Positions 23,847 to 37,300 of a stretch of DNA of 64,000 bases are shown here, piece by piece. A model generated the notes under the pieces. It did not search any database. It saw nothing but the letters and a program-made list of their open reading frames with translations, and was not told where the DNA came from. Positions within the stretch are counted from its first letter, which is position 1, and each line of letters opens with the position of its first letter. The stretch lies in contig CM023539.1 of NCBI GenBank assembly GCA_013350335.1, positions 33,776,631 to 33,840,630 on the forward strand, given 5' to 3'. This DNA comes from Chimonanthus salicifolius (lineage: Eukaryota > Streptophyta > Magnoliopsida > Laurales > Calycanthaceae). The translations under genes were made by a program, and so were the position numbers.

Positions 23847-26317
23847 CGTATTGCTAACACTGGGGTCAGTCCCCAGTCGTGTCAACAACACCGGGGTCAG
23901 TCCCCATTTGAAGTTCCAAACAGAACTAACATTAATTTTTCCACGAAAATAATATAGCAACTTGCAAGTGCATAAGGTTTTCACGACCCAGCTTAGTAGC
24001 ACATCCAACCCAGTGGTTCAAGACGGCGCTCGGCCAACATCAGTAGTTACGGCCCAGTGGCCAATATCAATTTTTCACGGTTTTTATCTTTAACAGTTTT
24101 AACATAATATCATGATGCATGACAGTGCAAAACCATGCATTACTCTCAGTGCCCTTCTAACATAAGGACTTACCCCGAGAGAACTCCATGGATTTTGATC
24201 TTAGCACTTGAAACATTCAAATCAGCGGTCTTTCAATCAATAATAATCAATATTCACACAACATATAAAACTGGATTTAATAACATGAGTGCCTTCGCCC
24301 AGTTTTTGCCCAACAATTTCCATACACTCCATGGGTCCATACTGCGTTAGAGGCTATAAGTTTTCAACTCCCCGACACCATTTTTAACACCTATGTTCTA
24401 CACCTATATAGCATTTTCTATCTTAAATGTTCGTCAGTCCCATTTCAATCTGGTGTTAGTGGGTTTAACATACAATACAATATAGTATCAGTTCGAGTCT
24501 CCTCACCTTATTCGGTTGAGTTTTTCACAGAAAATCTGTAAGATAGAGTAAAACGTATAAATTTTCTATTTATCAGTATATACACATAACAATTTTCCAA
24601 ACACCATACTAATTTCTAAAAAATATGATATGTGTAATGAGTCACCTAGGCTCTTTCTACTTTTTTATATTATGTCAGAAAGTTAGATGTCAGTCATCCA
24701 AAATATTACAATAAAATGAAAAATGTAAAGTACTCAGTATTTTCTCTTGTATTGCCTTCTGAAAGGACCATGAAGACATATTGTAAGAGGCTCAGAGGGT
24801 ATAGAGACAGTAAAATAAATAAAAGTACTTAGTGCCCTATCCCCGTATTGCCTTCTAGAAAGACCATGAAGACGTATTGAAAATTTGGCCCAGAGGGTAA
24901 AGTACATGAATTTAAACACACAAGATAAGAAAATAAACACACAATAGTCAGCTAGGGTTAATCTTTTCCCCGATTTTACTTAGGTTCGAAAACTATATTT
25001 TGGACGTAAAATAATACAAATCTTGAGGGTGAAATTTAAATTTTAAGAGGAAACTTATTTTTCCCTCCATTTTTTTAAAAAAAAATCACATTTTTAAACT
25101 CCAATATTAAGCCATTCTACTCCTAACTTGCTCTGGAGTTAATAAAAATAAAAATAGGATCATTTTGATACCTAGGGTACAAAATTCCATCTAAAATTGA
25201 CTAAGTTTGAGAACTCTTGAAAGAATACGAAAAAACCAGAAGGTTCGGGTGCTGCTCGAACAAAAGAAGAATAAAAGAAAAGAAGAAATGAAGAAGCAGA
25301 AGAAAACAACTGACAATAGTAAAGTTTTTTTTTTTTTTTTCCCTCCCTTCTCTTCTTCCTTAATTTATAACCATGTGGGTAGATTTTCCACCATACACGT
25401 CCCACGGCTACCTCTGTAGCTTGCAAACTAGAGGTTGATTGCTATATTATGAAGATTTTTACAATATTATATTAATTTATTCTTTTTACTATTTACATTT
25501 ATGTCCTTTTTCTCATCTACGTATTTCAGGGTCTCACTAAATTGATACAATTGGTTCATTAGCTCAGGTATTAAAAACTAAGCATGATATTAAAATTTAG
25601 AGTGAAATCTATGTTAAAAACCCAGTGTTTTTGCTAAAAATCACAATTTTAACAAGATCTCCTAATTTTGAAGATTCTCTTTGAAAAGATCCAACCTTAT
25701 AAGTTGATAGAGTAAATTTGTCCGATAAAAATATTCTAAAGTTTCAAAGTGTTTTGAAGTCAAAAACCACCTTTTCCAAGTGAAAGAATATTCAACGGTC
25801 CATATTTCATGGCTTAAAATAAATAGAAAAACTCACTATTTTTTAGTGTAAAGAAATAAACAACTTAGTTATAATATAGATTGAGTACTGACTCTCTCCG
25901 TGTATTTTTAGAACTTTCTCTAGCCTATCAAATTGGGTTTTACTACTTTAAAACTTAGGGGTAAAATAAATTAACGAAATTATAACGAGATTGGTATGTC
26001 ATTAGGTCCAGAATTTAAAAATAATGTATAATCTAAAATTTGAAGTTCAAATTAAGTCAGATGACTGATTTTATATAGCAGTTAAGGTTTAAGCCTAAAA
26101 TAATAATATTATTATTATATTCATAACTTACCCATATATCTTTGAAACTTAGTTAAAAGAGTTATCGGATTCGGATCGAATCAAACTCAGATCCATTAGA
26201 AAACTTATTTGATAATCTTCACAATTAGAGGAAAATAATTCATAATTAACAGCTAAAAATTATATAATTAATCACAATTAATTATAACTAACTCCTAAAT
26301 TGGGCTGGGGTATTACA

Positions 26318-28497
26318 AGAGAACTGTGAAAATTCTTAAGATGGACAGATGAGGACTTTGGCACTGAGATGTATGTGACTAGGTCACTTGATTATATTGA
26401 GATGTAGTATGGGTATGTCCCTCACGTGGTGATTATATTGAGACGTGGTATGGGTGTATCTCTCACGAGATATTAATGATTGAGACGTGGTATTGGTGCG
26501 TCTCTCACATAATATTGATTATATTGAGGCGTTATATAAGTGCGTCGATATTGATAACGTTATGCCTCAGTCCGTTGAAAAAGGAAACTGTCCGATTAAT
26601 AGATCATTGTGTCTCACATTTGTATAGGTAAAAGGATGAGATAAGTATATAGATTCCATGAGTAAGGCCTACAGTAGTCGTAAGATTGTGGGAGCATCGA
26701 TATGAACATACGGAGACTGTGGCAATGAGATGTATATGTGACTTGGTCATTTGATATTGAGACGTGGTATGGATACGTCCCTCACGTGGTTATGATGGTT
26801 GACTGACCATTCTAGAGAGGTATTCGAGATGGTGGGGTCAGTTAGGGAGGCTTAGTCTCGTAGGGTTGCCGTCGAGGAATAGGTCCTTCACATGCTACGC
26901 GTTGGAGGGCGCTCTCATGGCTATTAGCACACTTGATGTGCGTTGATGCACAGAACTATATATTATTTTACCCCATAAGGGTGGTGCTAGTTTCGTTAGA
27001 CGCGATCCGATTGCTTTTAAAGCTTAACTGAATCACCCTTGAGGTGAAGAGATGTAGGGCGAGGTAAACTTGATCACGCTTGTCGTGGGTCTCCCGCTTA
27101 GTAAGTCATGGGCTATAAGTCTTGCTAGGGGTCGTGGTATATTTATGATTTGATATTGTTGTCACAGTCACGTAGTGATTCATTCGAATGTTGTTCCTAC
27201 GGATAGAAGATCTCATGGTAGATGATGTACCCCTAGATTAATTATGTCTATAGATGGATTATACCCATAGAGGGATTATATTCATGGATGGTTATTACCC
27301 ATGGATAGATGATACTCACTGATAAAGTGTCACCAGGGATGGATGCGTATACCCATGGATGATGGTTCCCATGGTGGTGCTTAGATATTGGTCTTAGGGT
27401 AGACTTGTTGGTCCCATGGTAGATGTATTGATCTTATGTTAGACACGTTGGTCACATGGTAGACATGTTGGTATTATGGTAGACATGTTGGTCTCATAAT
27501 AAACGTATTGGTCTTATGTTAGACATATTGTCCCGTTGTAGACGTATGGCATTATGATGAACATGTTGGTCCCACGGTAGACGTATTGGTATTATAGTGG
27601 ACTTGTTGGTTCCGTAGTAGATGTATTGCTCTTATGTTAGACATGTTGGTCCTATAATAGACATATTGGTTCTACGAATATATGAGTTATTCCCATGAAT
27701 GGAATATACCTAGTAATGATTATATTAATATATGGTTATTACTCATGATACTCGCTGATGGAAACTTACCAGGGATAGATGATGAATCCCATGGATGTTG
27801 TTCCCATGGTAGGCATATTGGTTTCATGCCTAAATATTGATTATATGGTGGGCATATTAACCCCATGATAGATATAGTAGTCCCATGGTAGGCGTATTGG
27901 TCTCATGATGGACGTGACGGTTCTATAGATAGATATTATTTTCCCATTGATGATTATTCCCATGGAGGGTTTTGTGACCATGGATGAGTATTGTATACCG
28001 TGGATAGATATTCCCACGGAAGGCATTGATTCCACAAAGGATTGAACCCATATTTAGAGTATTGTCCCCTAGGAGGGATGTATTTACCTTCGGGTATAGG
28101 TTCCATGGTTGACGTTTATCCCATGTGTGACATTAACCCCATGGTTGACGGTGTTCCCATGGTTGGTATAGACCCGTGATTGGCTAAACCCGTAATAGAT
28201 GAGATCTATTCTATTGATGAGGCGCACAATAGGGTAATTAGAATGTCTTGATGTGACATCATGAATAGCACGGGGTTAGTGCCATGAAATAAATGAATTG
28301 AGAACTACGCAGGATTTGATCTCCATTGGATTACGAAGGTAACTTATAATTCAGTTCGATCCAGTAAGTCCTTGGATCCATAGGGATCTCGCAATACGTG
28401 TAGGTGTCACATGTTTGGACTATGAGTTGTGCATGCTTCAGAGTTGGGAAAAAAATATTATTGTTTCTCATGTGTCCTTTTTGGTCGAGCCGTGACA
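26318..28497 (-). repeat. right part of an outer LTR-like repeat
   Basis: On the minus strand the right end reads TGTCACGGCTCGACC, like the large-LTR family seen twice in this window. The left part continues beyond the inserted solo LTR, to about 16.4 kb. Both sides carry the word TTATGCCTCAG (17130 and 26560). Between 26340 and 26790 units of about 60 bp with GAGACGTGGTATGG and CCTCACGTGG recur. I could not find the outer left end or a clean target duplication. Confidence 0.5.
27388..27684. repeat. 20-bp minisatellite, about 15 units
   Basis: Diverged head-to-tail units with consensus TTGGTCCCATGGTAGACRTG. Two units are one base short. Neighbouring DNA (27240-27390 and 27690-28200) has looser relatives built on CCATGGATGG and CCCATGGT. 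Confidence 0.85.
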
Positions 28498-28516
28498 TTC
28501 CCAATTTTACCTTTCA

Positions 28517-28735
28517 CATGAACAGTAAAATCTGATATTTCGCATGAACTGTAAAATTTCGGCTAATCGAAGCAAATTTTTGCGAGCCGATATTACTGTT
28601 CATGCGAATTTCGGCAAGCCGATTTACTGTTCATGTGAATTTTGGCGAGCCGATTTACTGTTTATGTGAATTTCGACGAGTCCTTTACTATTCATACGAA
28701 AGGTTTGTGAGTCGATTTTACTCCTCATGCAAAGG
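28517..28735. repeat. ~31-bp tandem array with an inverted flank
   Basis: About five units with consensus GCGAGCCGATTTACTGTTCA plus TGYGAATTTCG lie between 28579 and 28735. The preceding stretch (28517-28560) holds the same TTACTGTTCATG word in inverted orientation, so the transcript could fold back. Confidence 0.7.
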
Positions 28736-28911
28736 GTAAAATCGAAAATTCACTAATCCCGTATTTGGTTACACAAAAAGCCCGTGTAAGAATTTTATGT
28801 AGAGGGCTACTCCCATACACCGTAGCTTTATGAAGCCTTTTATTAGATAGAGAGTCAATTAAAAGGTCTATTAAAAATTTAAATATCACAAGTACTGATG
28901 TATGTATCTTT

Positions 28912-29012
28912 AGAGCACCTCGTGTGCCCTAAGGTAATAGATATTATCTGTGGGGGTTTTACATTGGGTATCCTGCGGTTTTCCACACATAAATTCAAAA
29001 AAAAAAAAAAAA
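28912..29012 (+). mobile_element. 5'-truncated SINE, plus orientation
   Basis: GTGTGCCCTAAGG, ATCTGTGGGGGTTTTAC and GGTTTTCCACACATAAATTC match the 3' half of the SINE at 1995-2155, followed by A16 at 28997-29012. Confidence 0.65.
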
Positions 29013-29339
29013 CTTTTATATATGGCGTGAATACATAGTGTTGGATGGCTAGTAATCTAGTATCATTCTCTATGAGGTGAAACATCAATTGCATGGGCGG
29101 TTCAAAATATGGCCCAATATCATAATTATCATTTTAGGCCTAATCAATACAATACAGTCATATATTGCTAATATTTTGAAAATATTAGTTAAAATCGACC
29201 AATACGATATATATCGGATGTACCAAAATAATATAAGACGATATGGCCGATTTATCAACGATATATATTGGCTGATATTATTTAATATTGTTTTGTAATT
29301 TTATTTTATTTTATTTTTTAAACAAAGATATCAGTCCAA

Positions 29340-29821
29340 AAAAAATTTAAAAAAAAATATCAAATGAAATTTATTAGCTACATTTAATATGGATGAAATT
29401 TCCAAAATCGTTTTTCTCAAAAAAATTGGTGACTTTTCAAATTTCAAAAATGATAATAATTATCCCCAAAATCGATTTTTTCAAAAAAAAAAATTTGGGT
29501 GACTTTTAAAATTTCAAAAATGATAAGAAATTATTACCCAATTTGATGAAAAACTTATTAGCCATATTTAATATGGATTAAATTTCCACAATCATTTTAA
29601 AAAAAATTAAGTGACTTTTCAAATTTCTAAAAATGATAATAATTATTACCACATTCAATTTTTTTAAATAATTAGGTGACTTTTCAAATTTCAAAAATAA
29701 TAAATTGGCACCCAATTCGATGAAAATTTTATTGCCACATTTAATGAAGATTGAATTTCCAAAATTATTTTTTCAAAAAATTAAATGACTTTTCAAATTT
29801 CAAAAATGATAATAAGATATG
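29340..29821. repeat. AT-rich tandem repeats
   Basis: The block GGTGACTTTTCAAATTTC followed by AAAAATGATAA recurs five times at irregular spacing. It alternates with CCCAATTYGATGAAAA and CATTTAATATGGAT pieces, giving a larger period of roughly 180-190 bp. Confidence 0.7.
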
Positions 29822-30704
29822 GGGAGCTATATAGACACCCAAGAAATCTTTTCCTACACATCCGTTTTCCAAAAGTTGATGGAAATTACTCTTTTGCCTT
29901 TCCACTTAAGAACGCCATATCCATCGAACCAAAAAATCGTTCGGAGGATGTGATCCACTGAATGTAAAAAAAAAATCGTTCGAACAAAGTGGGCTGCGAA
30001 GTGAGATTTTTAAACGAAGTCATTTTTCGACCGATTTTTACACATAAGGTATCAAAATTCATCTACTCTGAATTTTATGAACTACGGGACTGATTTTAAG
30101 TGAAAAGGGTACAATTTTGGGTTTCAAAAATCGTACCCAGAGAATTAAGATGAAAATCGTTCGGAGGAATTCAAAAATTCGTCAGAACGAAGTGGGTTGT
30201 GAGGTGGGATTTTCAAACGAAATCGTTTCTTGACCGATTTCTATAAATAAGGTATCAAAATTCATTTACTATGAATTTTATGAACTCCGAGACTAATTTT
30301 AAGTGAAAAAGGTATAGTTTTGAGTTTAAAAAATATACCCAAAGAATTAAGAAGAAGTTCCTTAATTCTTTAGGTACGATTATTGAAGAAAAAACTACAC
30401 CCTTTTCACTTAAAATCAGTCTCGGAGTTCATAAAATTTAGAGTAAATGAATTTTGATATTTTGTTTGTAAATATCGGTCGATAAAAATTTTCATTTGAA
30501 AATCTCACTTCACAACCCACTTCGTTCAAACGAATTTTTTAATTCCTTCGAACGATTTTTTTCATTCGGTGGATCACATCCTCTGAACGATTTTTTGTTT
30601 CGGTGGATACAACATTTTAAGTGGAAGGGCAAAAGGGTAATTTTTATCAACTTTTGAAAAATGAATATATAGGGAAAGATTTTTTGGATATCTATATGGC
30701 TCCC
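29822..30704. mobile_element. long-TIR foldback DNA element
   Basis: The ends are inverted repeats: GGGAGCTATATAGACACCCA on the left against GGGAGCCATATAGATATCCA, complement of the right. Complementarity continues inward for about 300 bp (TTTTGCCTTTCCACTTAAG, GGATGTGATCCACTGAATG, AAAGTGGGCTGCGAAGTG). The left arm carries a diverged tandem copy of ~180-200 bp (29971-30150 and 30173-30350). Almost no unique core and no coding. Mutator-like or Foldback type; no clear target duplication. Confidence 0.75.
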
Positions 30705-33700
30705 ATAGACAAGTATAATTGAAATAAAGTTCGATATAATCAAGTGTTTCGCCCAACCCTTTGGCTCATGTTAATTTCGAACCAAATTAGCTACCCACAT
30801 TCCAGTAAGGTTAATTGTTGAGGTCTTTCCAAATCCCAAATTCAAATTTCTTTCATGATAACAAACACAACTTTTTATATGAAAGATATTTAATCATTTG
30901 ACTCCTCTTTTCTTTTAAAGAACAAAGATTCTTTTCAAAGACATAAATAATGAGACTTGACTTTTCAAAGAAGAGATTTTTTAGGAGAGGCGGATATCAG
31001 ATCAAATATTTACAAGAAAAAGAGGGAGATTTTTCAATAGAGGCAATATCTTATTTGTTTTTAATTAAAATAAAATTTTGAAACAAACAATACGATTGAA
31101 ATATTGTATTTGCGTAACTTGACATAATGCTAGAATTCATAGTGTTTGTCAAATAACGAGAATCAGACTCAAAACATAAATTTTTCAAAAAAATGACAAA
31201 CTTCTTATAGAAAATATGCGAGCAAAATTAACCTCAGAATGCACCTAGGCTAGGTGTAACTATGTAAGTAGTACGTTGTGACTGTGTGGGTAACGATGTT
31301 GTGGTATTAGTCTTGTTAGGTTAATAGTTTAGAGATACCTTCGTTATTAAAAAAAAAAAAAAAAAAGATAAATTGAGGTCCAATTGTACAATATTAAACA
31401 TGATCAAATGGATCATTCTGCAGTAGATGATGATGATAATAATAATAATAATAAAATAATAAGGAATATAAATATAGTCATTTTATGATACCATGGTAAG
31501 CATCGATTTCAAATTTTGAGTGTGGTTAAGCATGTGGCCAAGTGAGCCCCATTTGCTTGGACTTTTAAACTTTGAAGAGGTGAGGTTAGGAGGAAAATTG
31601 GGAAATGTTGATTGGGCATTGGAAGCTTAAATTGGATCTTATGAAGAAAAATTTGGAATATTTAGTCCAACAGACCATCTTCCCGTTCACAACACATTTT
31701 TTCAATGTCTCTGATGGCGAAATGTCGTGGAGAATCCAATGAAGGAAACAATAGTCTCTGATGATATTATTATCAAATTTTATTTATATCATCTTTTCTC
31801 TTATTTCATGAAACATGACATACTTCAATACCATGCGAAACCAATATTGTATTAGTATTGAACTGTCAGAACGTGACCGTATCTATAATAAAAATTTCCA
31901 TATGAAAAAAAAAAATAGAGAAATAACACCAGAGAAAAGAAAAATTAAAAATATATTCCAAACATATATTGGTTAAAAGAAGACTTTTTCATAGAGTATC
32001 AAACTGTTGAAAATAAAATTTTCTTTACAAACAAAGTATATCTAAAAACATTGAAAAATGTCTAAAATTTTAAAGTATGAAAAACATATTAGCAAACATC
32101 CGTTATAGAATAAGAATTCCAAAAAGTTAAATATAATACAAAATGGACAAATTTAAAATAAGATTGGAACGGAAAATAAAATACCTTTTAGTATGATGCA
32201 TATCGCTCAAGTTTAAGCGATACATATCATATCAGCATTTTATAAGCCAATGGTTGAAAAAAAAAGTTCTTAAGAGTCCTTTAAGAATAATTTTTTTTGG
32301 GTGGGCTACTGTAAGGAGTGATTTTATCCTAAATACTTGGCCCTATCAATTCGTGTATATAACATTTATTTGTAGCAATATCTCTACCACAATAAAGGTA
32401 AGAAATACGGGTTTAAAATTCAGTATCGGCCGATATGTTTTTCTTTTCTCCTTTTTTTTTTTTTACAAAAAAAAAACTGATATCGGCTGAGATTTGAACC
32501 CCTGATAAGAAAGGTATCTTATCGTCCTTACATATACTAAATGATAGGTATCCTTCATGTCAATTTTGTTTTGCTATTCAATTTTCCAAAACATTAAATA
32601 AAAATTAATTACACAAGATATTCATGCCTCTTAGAGCATCAAACAGAACCTTTAGAATATATGCAAACCTTTTTATCCACAAATACTAAGTAAAACTAAA
32701 TATCGAGAGTGAGTTGAAAGTGATTCTTAATCGTCAAGTCAAATTACACAACTTAAAAATAAATATGATGAGCTAAAAGTGAAACAATTTTTAACTTCAC
32801 ACTCAACTATTAGCGACTTGATTTTAGAAGTCAAAATCACCATTCTTATTTTGACTATTAAAATCAACTAATTAAAAATTAATTTTAAGACTAAAATTTG
32901 GTCTATTGTAAATCGTGAAGTCTATTTTAATGCAGACAATTGCCTTTTTATTAACACAAATGAAAATTAAAAGCAAATGGATAAATAGAATAGTATAGAA
33001 AGAAAGATTTCTTCAAATAAATAACTACTTAGCTCTTTTCTTTCATTTTTAGCTTCACTCTATCTTTCTTCTCTCATTTCTACCCTTCTGTCTTCTTTAG
33101 TTGGAAAATCAAGATTGAATCAATGAGAACGCTTCAATTTGATAATTTGGATCAACTATTTTTATAGCTTCGATTTTTTTTTCCAAAATAATTTCTTTAC
33201 AAGTTGTTTGCCTCTTTTATTTAAAAAATATAAAAGAAATTGCTTTGTAATTAAAAAAAACATATGTCAACAAATACTTTTGGAAAAGAACAATGTGCAA
33301 CTCATATAACGTTTTACATAATAATTTTCTCCTAAGACAGATCTATGCATGGGTCAGATGTTTTGATGAATCATATTGAAAGTGAGTTTTATTTAATAAT
33401 AAAATTTTATATAAATAAAAAATTTAGTGTAGCAATTTACATACTATAAAAGGTAAAATCTATTAAACTATGTTGTGGCTCTTGAACTGTTAACATCAGA
33501 ATAAAACTATTAACTAGAAATTATTATCTATTATAATTAATTTAACAATAAAATACATGAAATGACAATTATAGAAGATTAAATCTAAATTGTAATGAAT
33601 GAAACTCAAAGTGAATGGATGTCAAACAAGACTTTTGTGACAAAACATAAAAAATAACCAGCCTTTGCAATAGATAACGTTCTTAAGATGATCTCAATCC

Positions 33701-34330
33701 CAACCTTAAATGGGTGACACCGATGGAATTATTTATGAAGTGAAAAGATTGATTTTTTTAACATGACGAGGCTAATTACATGGGTAAGTCAATGAAAAAT
33801 AATTTCATAAAGAATAACTTAGAAAAGTTGAATATAAATTGAATTCAAAAAATGAATATTTTCTTAAAAAATGGATGGTTTTAAACCAATCAGCTTGCAT
33901 TCAAACCGAGTTGGTGGATTTTTTTTTCTTGGTTTTCATTTCCGATTGATCGCAGCCTATTCAGATAAGTATGACACTAGCCCAAGATGGTTGGCAACAT
34001 CATCTCTTCAATTGACCATGTCACATGCTCAGATTCCCCTCCTTTTTCCAATCTGAAAGTTGAATGGTCAATCAACCACCATATGTCCTAATGAAAGCAA
34101 ATTCTACAGTACGTGTCTCCCTGCATGGACAACAATGTCATATCCACCGAAGGATCCAATGGAACTAGTACTACGACAATAATTTTTTCTGCTCATCCAT
34201 CATTCTCACCTTTGACAACAACAGCCCAATCACAAAATGTTTCTTTTTTTTTTTCTTTTCTTTAGAGAGGGAGGGAGATATGAGATGAGATTAAATGTTA
34301 CAAACTTACAGTAGAGCACATGTTTTTGAA
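30705..34330. other. AT-rich intergenic, no gene seen
   Basis: No coding region is supportable. It contains a GAT/AAT microsatellite (about 31427-31460) and short CGATATATCGG-type words (29200-29275 and 32425-32490) also seen at 17555-17630. The part next to 34330 should hold the 3' UTR of gene B. Confidence 0.45.
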
Positions 34331-34384
34331 CTATCTATGAGCATTGCTGGCACCAGGCCGGTACTCTCCAATTCCAAGCAGGTC
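34331..34384 (-). CDS. gene B exon 5 (terminal, 18 codons)
   Basis: After acceptor AAGTGCAG: DLLGIGEYRPGASNAHR then TAG. Phase 0, matching exon 4. Intron 4 is 3143 bp and holds the LINE. Confidence 0.85.
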   Translation of the reverse strand, partial: DLLGIGEYRPGASNAHR

Positions 34385-37300
34385 CTGCACTTTTCAAACT
34401 TGTCGTTAACCATAAAGAGAAGGCATGGACTACTGTCAAGGAAAGGACAATGAGTTGAGTAATATCAGACATAATCATGCCCCTCTATAGGTTAGGCACT
34501 CTAAATGATTTACACCCAAAAGTCTAACTTCGACTCTTGAGTCTCAAGGAATGTATTATGAGAAAACCAAAAAGTGAATATAGGTGGAGAGGAAATTTTT
34601 TATTTAAAAATGAATATAAATCATCATGATTATTGTCAAACACTTGATAAGGGTTGCGCATGTTACCCTAGCTTAAGGTAATAGAAATAATAATTTTGAC
34701 ATATGGCACGAAATGGGTCTATCAAGTCATTTAAAATTGTAAAGTATTTCAAAGAAAAAATTAAGATCAAAAGTGATTGCAAATCATTTATCTCACCATT
34801 GATTTTACTTATCTAAATCTGATGGCTAACAATAATTTTTTTTACTTGGTAATGTTACATTAAAAATAAAATATAAAATAAATGATTAACTTGTTTGATA
34901 ATCAATACATGATATATCCTCAAATGGTCAGACTCAAGATGTTTTCAATCCTTGTCTTACAGTTACATTGAAGTTAGAAAAGAGTAAACAAGAAACCGTT
35001 AAAACAGTAAGCACCCATTTTAATGGAAGCGGCCCGTTCCAATAGAATGGGCCAAAACAGGTTAACTTGATCAAGTTGAGAGAGTTGAATTCCTTTTTTG
35101 AGAAACTATTTTGTTCATGTAACAGGAAAAAAATAGATTTGAGAACTGAGCTAAAAATATTTTATTATCAAATTGTTTATTTCTTACAGTACATGCAAAG
35201 CATACATTTTTTTCAAAACTTTTTTGGTTTTACAACTCAGACGAACGCCATGTGTAAATGCCTGCTAATCTTCAGGAAATCATATCACACTTCCATAAGA
35301 GCACAGTAGTCAGGAAAACATACAATCAAGGGGCAAAGAGTTTTGGAGCCTAAAGCTAATGGTACATGTATTGGTTGCTTTGAAAAATATGTCTATATTC
35401 ATTATTTTGTCTTCGTTGTAATATTAAGAAAATACAATATTATTTACCCGAAGCACCAAAGTGTATAAAAAATGTAGCTTTTAAAAATATTAAATATCAA
35501 TAATGCATATATTATATGTTTAATCAAGTTTTTTTTTAGCAATAACAAGATGAATTATTTATTAATTGAAAAAGATATTACAAATACATGGGGGTAAGAG
35601 GCTTAACTCAAAATAGAAAAGAACAAAAACAAACATATAGTCATGAAATCCACAACAAAATACAATCATAACTCAACCCCCTCCTGAAGGTTACGAATAG
35701 AAACCGCCCCAAGCGCTGAGTGTAACCATGCTTTGCAAAGAAATTTGCAACCCGTTTGGCTAATTGCTTAATCTGGACAAAGAGATATCATGACCTGAGC
35801 ATAACTCCTTAATCTCCCTGACTACTATGATCAATTTCCAAGGAGGCTTTTCTTCCCCTGTGCTCATTTGGTCACATTTGCCGAATCCCCCTCTATGATT
35901 ATTTTACCTGGCCCACTGGAGGTCTATAAGGTCAAAGCTCTCTTAACAAATAAGAGTTCGGCCTAACTAGAATCTCTCACAACCACCGATTCTGAGAAGA
36001 CTATGAACAAAGTGCCACACGAGTTACGTAAAACCCCTCCAATCCCAGTCGACCCTAGTTTACCTCTAGCTACCCTGTTCACGTTGAAGTTAAAGGTACC
36101 TAGTGGTGGTAGGGTCCAAATCTCATGAATTTGGGTTCTTCTAGGTTTGCCCATTAAAGTCCTCAAAGGATAAAAGACACGCACACAATCTCCGTTTTTT
36201 ACTTTGGAAATATCTCTCCTCCAAGGCTTTATTTTCAAATATCCTAGAGTTTCTCTCCTTCCAAATGGACCAAAGGATTGCCCCTAGAATTGTGTTCAAA
36301 GCTTTATTTTCGATCCTAGACCCAATGTTACCCAACTTCCCACCATTCCCCCACATGATTTATCTAGTACCTGAGGTACCCCTATCATGTCTGCAAAAGT
36401 ATTCCAAAGTTTCCCCAACACTACACATTGCACAAATAAATGATCAACATCCTCCTAGTCTCCTCACCACACACAATGAAGTTCGTCTCCTGAATTCAAG
36501 ACACCTCTCCTGAATAGCACCATCCTAGATAGGATCTTGCCTTTTAAAGCACACCTTGGGGGAGGTGAGCCCACCCAATCAGAGGAGGGATCATGCTTAG
36601 TACTAGGGTTAATTTGGGCTAAACTAACTTCAACCTTCACAGACAATTCCCTTGACAAGAATCTCGTCCAAATCTTCTCATATTCCACCTCTCTGGCAAT
36701 ATGAACCTCCCCTAATATCATTATTAGCTCATCCAGACTTTTTTGCTCCAAAACTCTCAGGGGCTTTCTGAAGTGAGCATTCCAAACAGTGGGTACCCTT
36801 ATCTATATTGTAATGACCCTAGCTTGTATATTCATGGCAATCCTATAGAGTCTAGGGTACAAATCCTTTAGAGGTCACTCCCCTATCCAAAGGTCCGTCC
36901 ACAATTGTGTCCTATCCCCCCTTCCCACTAGTGTCCTGAGTTTCTCTCTAGAAATGCTCCATACTCTACTTTTTCCCCAGCCAATTCTCCGCCATGCCTT
37001 TAACACAAGGGATCCATACTTTCAACATTTTCCCTAGATCCCAACCTCTTGAGGCCTCTATCTCATACCTTGCTATTAAAATTCTATGCCAAAAAGCTTC
37101 CTTTTCTGTACCCAACCTCCAACTCCATTTTCGCAATAAAGTCTGGTTCCTAGTCTCAAGGGAAACTATTCCTAATCTGCCATTGGATTTAGGTTTGGTT
37201 ACTGTCGACCAAGCGACCAGGTGAATGTTTAATCAAGTTTCTAGTTAAGTATTATTGACAAATAATGGAAAAAAACAAGAATATTTTATAGTTCTTACCG

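Larger units (their letters stand above)
17368..26317 (+). mobile_element. solo LTR of a large-LTR retrotransposon, split by a copia insertion
   Basis: It begins TGTCACGCCCTGAACCC and ends GGGCTGGGGTATTACA, with the 5-bp target duplication AGAGA at 17363-17367 and 26318-26322. Removing the copia element and its duplication leaves about 3.2 kb, close to the related copy at 45836-48991 (3156 bp). No gag, pol or own terminal repeats remain, so a solo LTR fits best. Such long LTRs are typical of the Ty3/gypsy Tat-like lineages (inference). Paired GTATTGCCTTCTgaaagg words near 24750 and 24850 match the paired ATTGTCTTCT words of the other copy. Confidence 0.75.

Noticed and set aside
27388..27684. 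CRISPR-like regular array
   Set aside because: Units are contiguous 20-mers with no spacers, strongly diverged, in plant repeat DNA.
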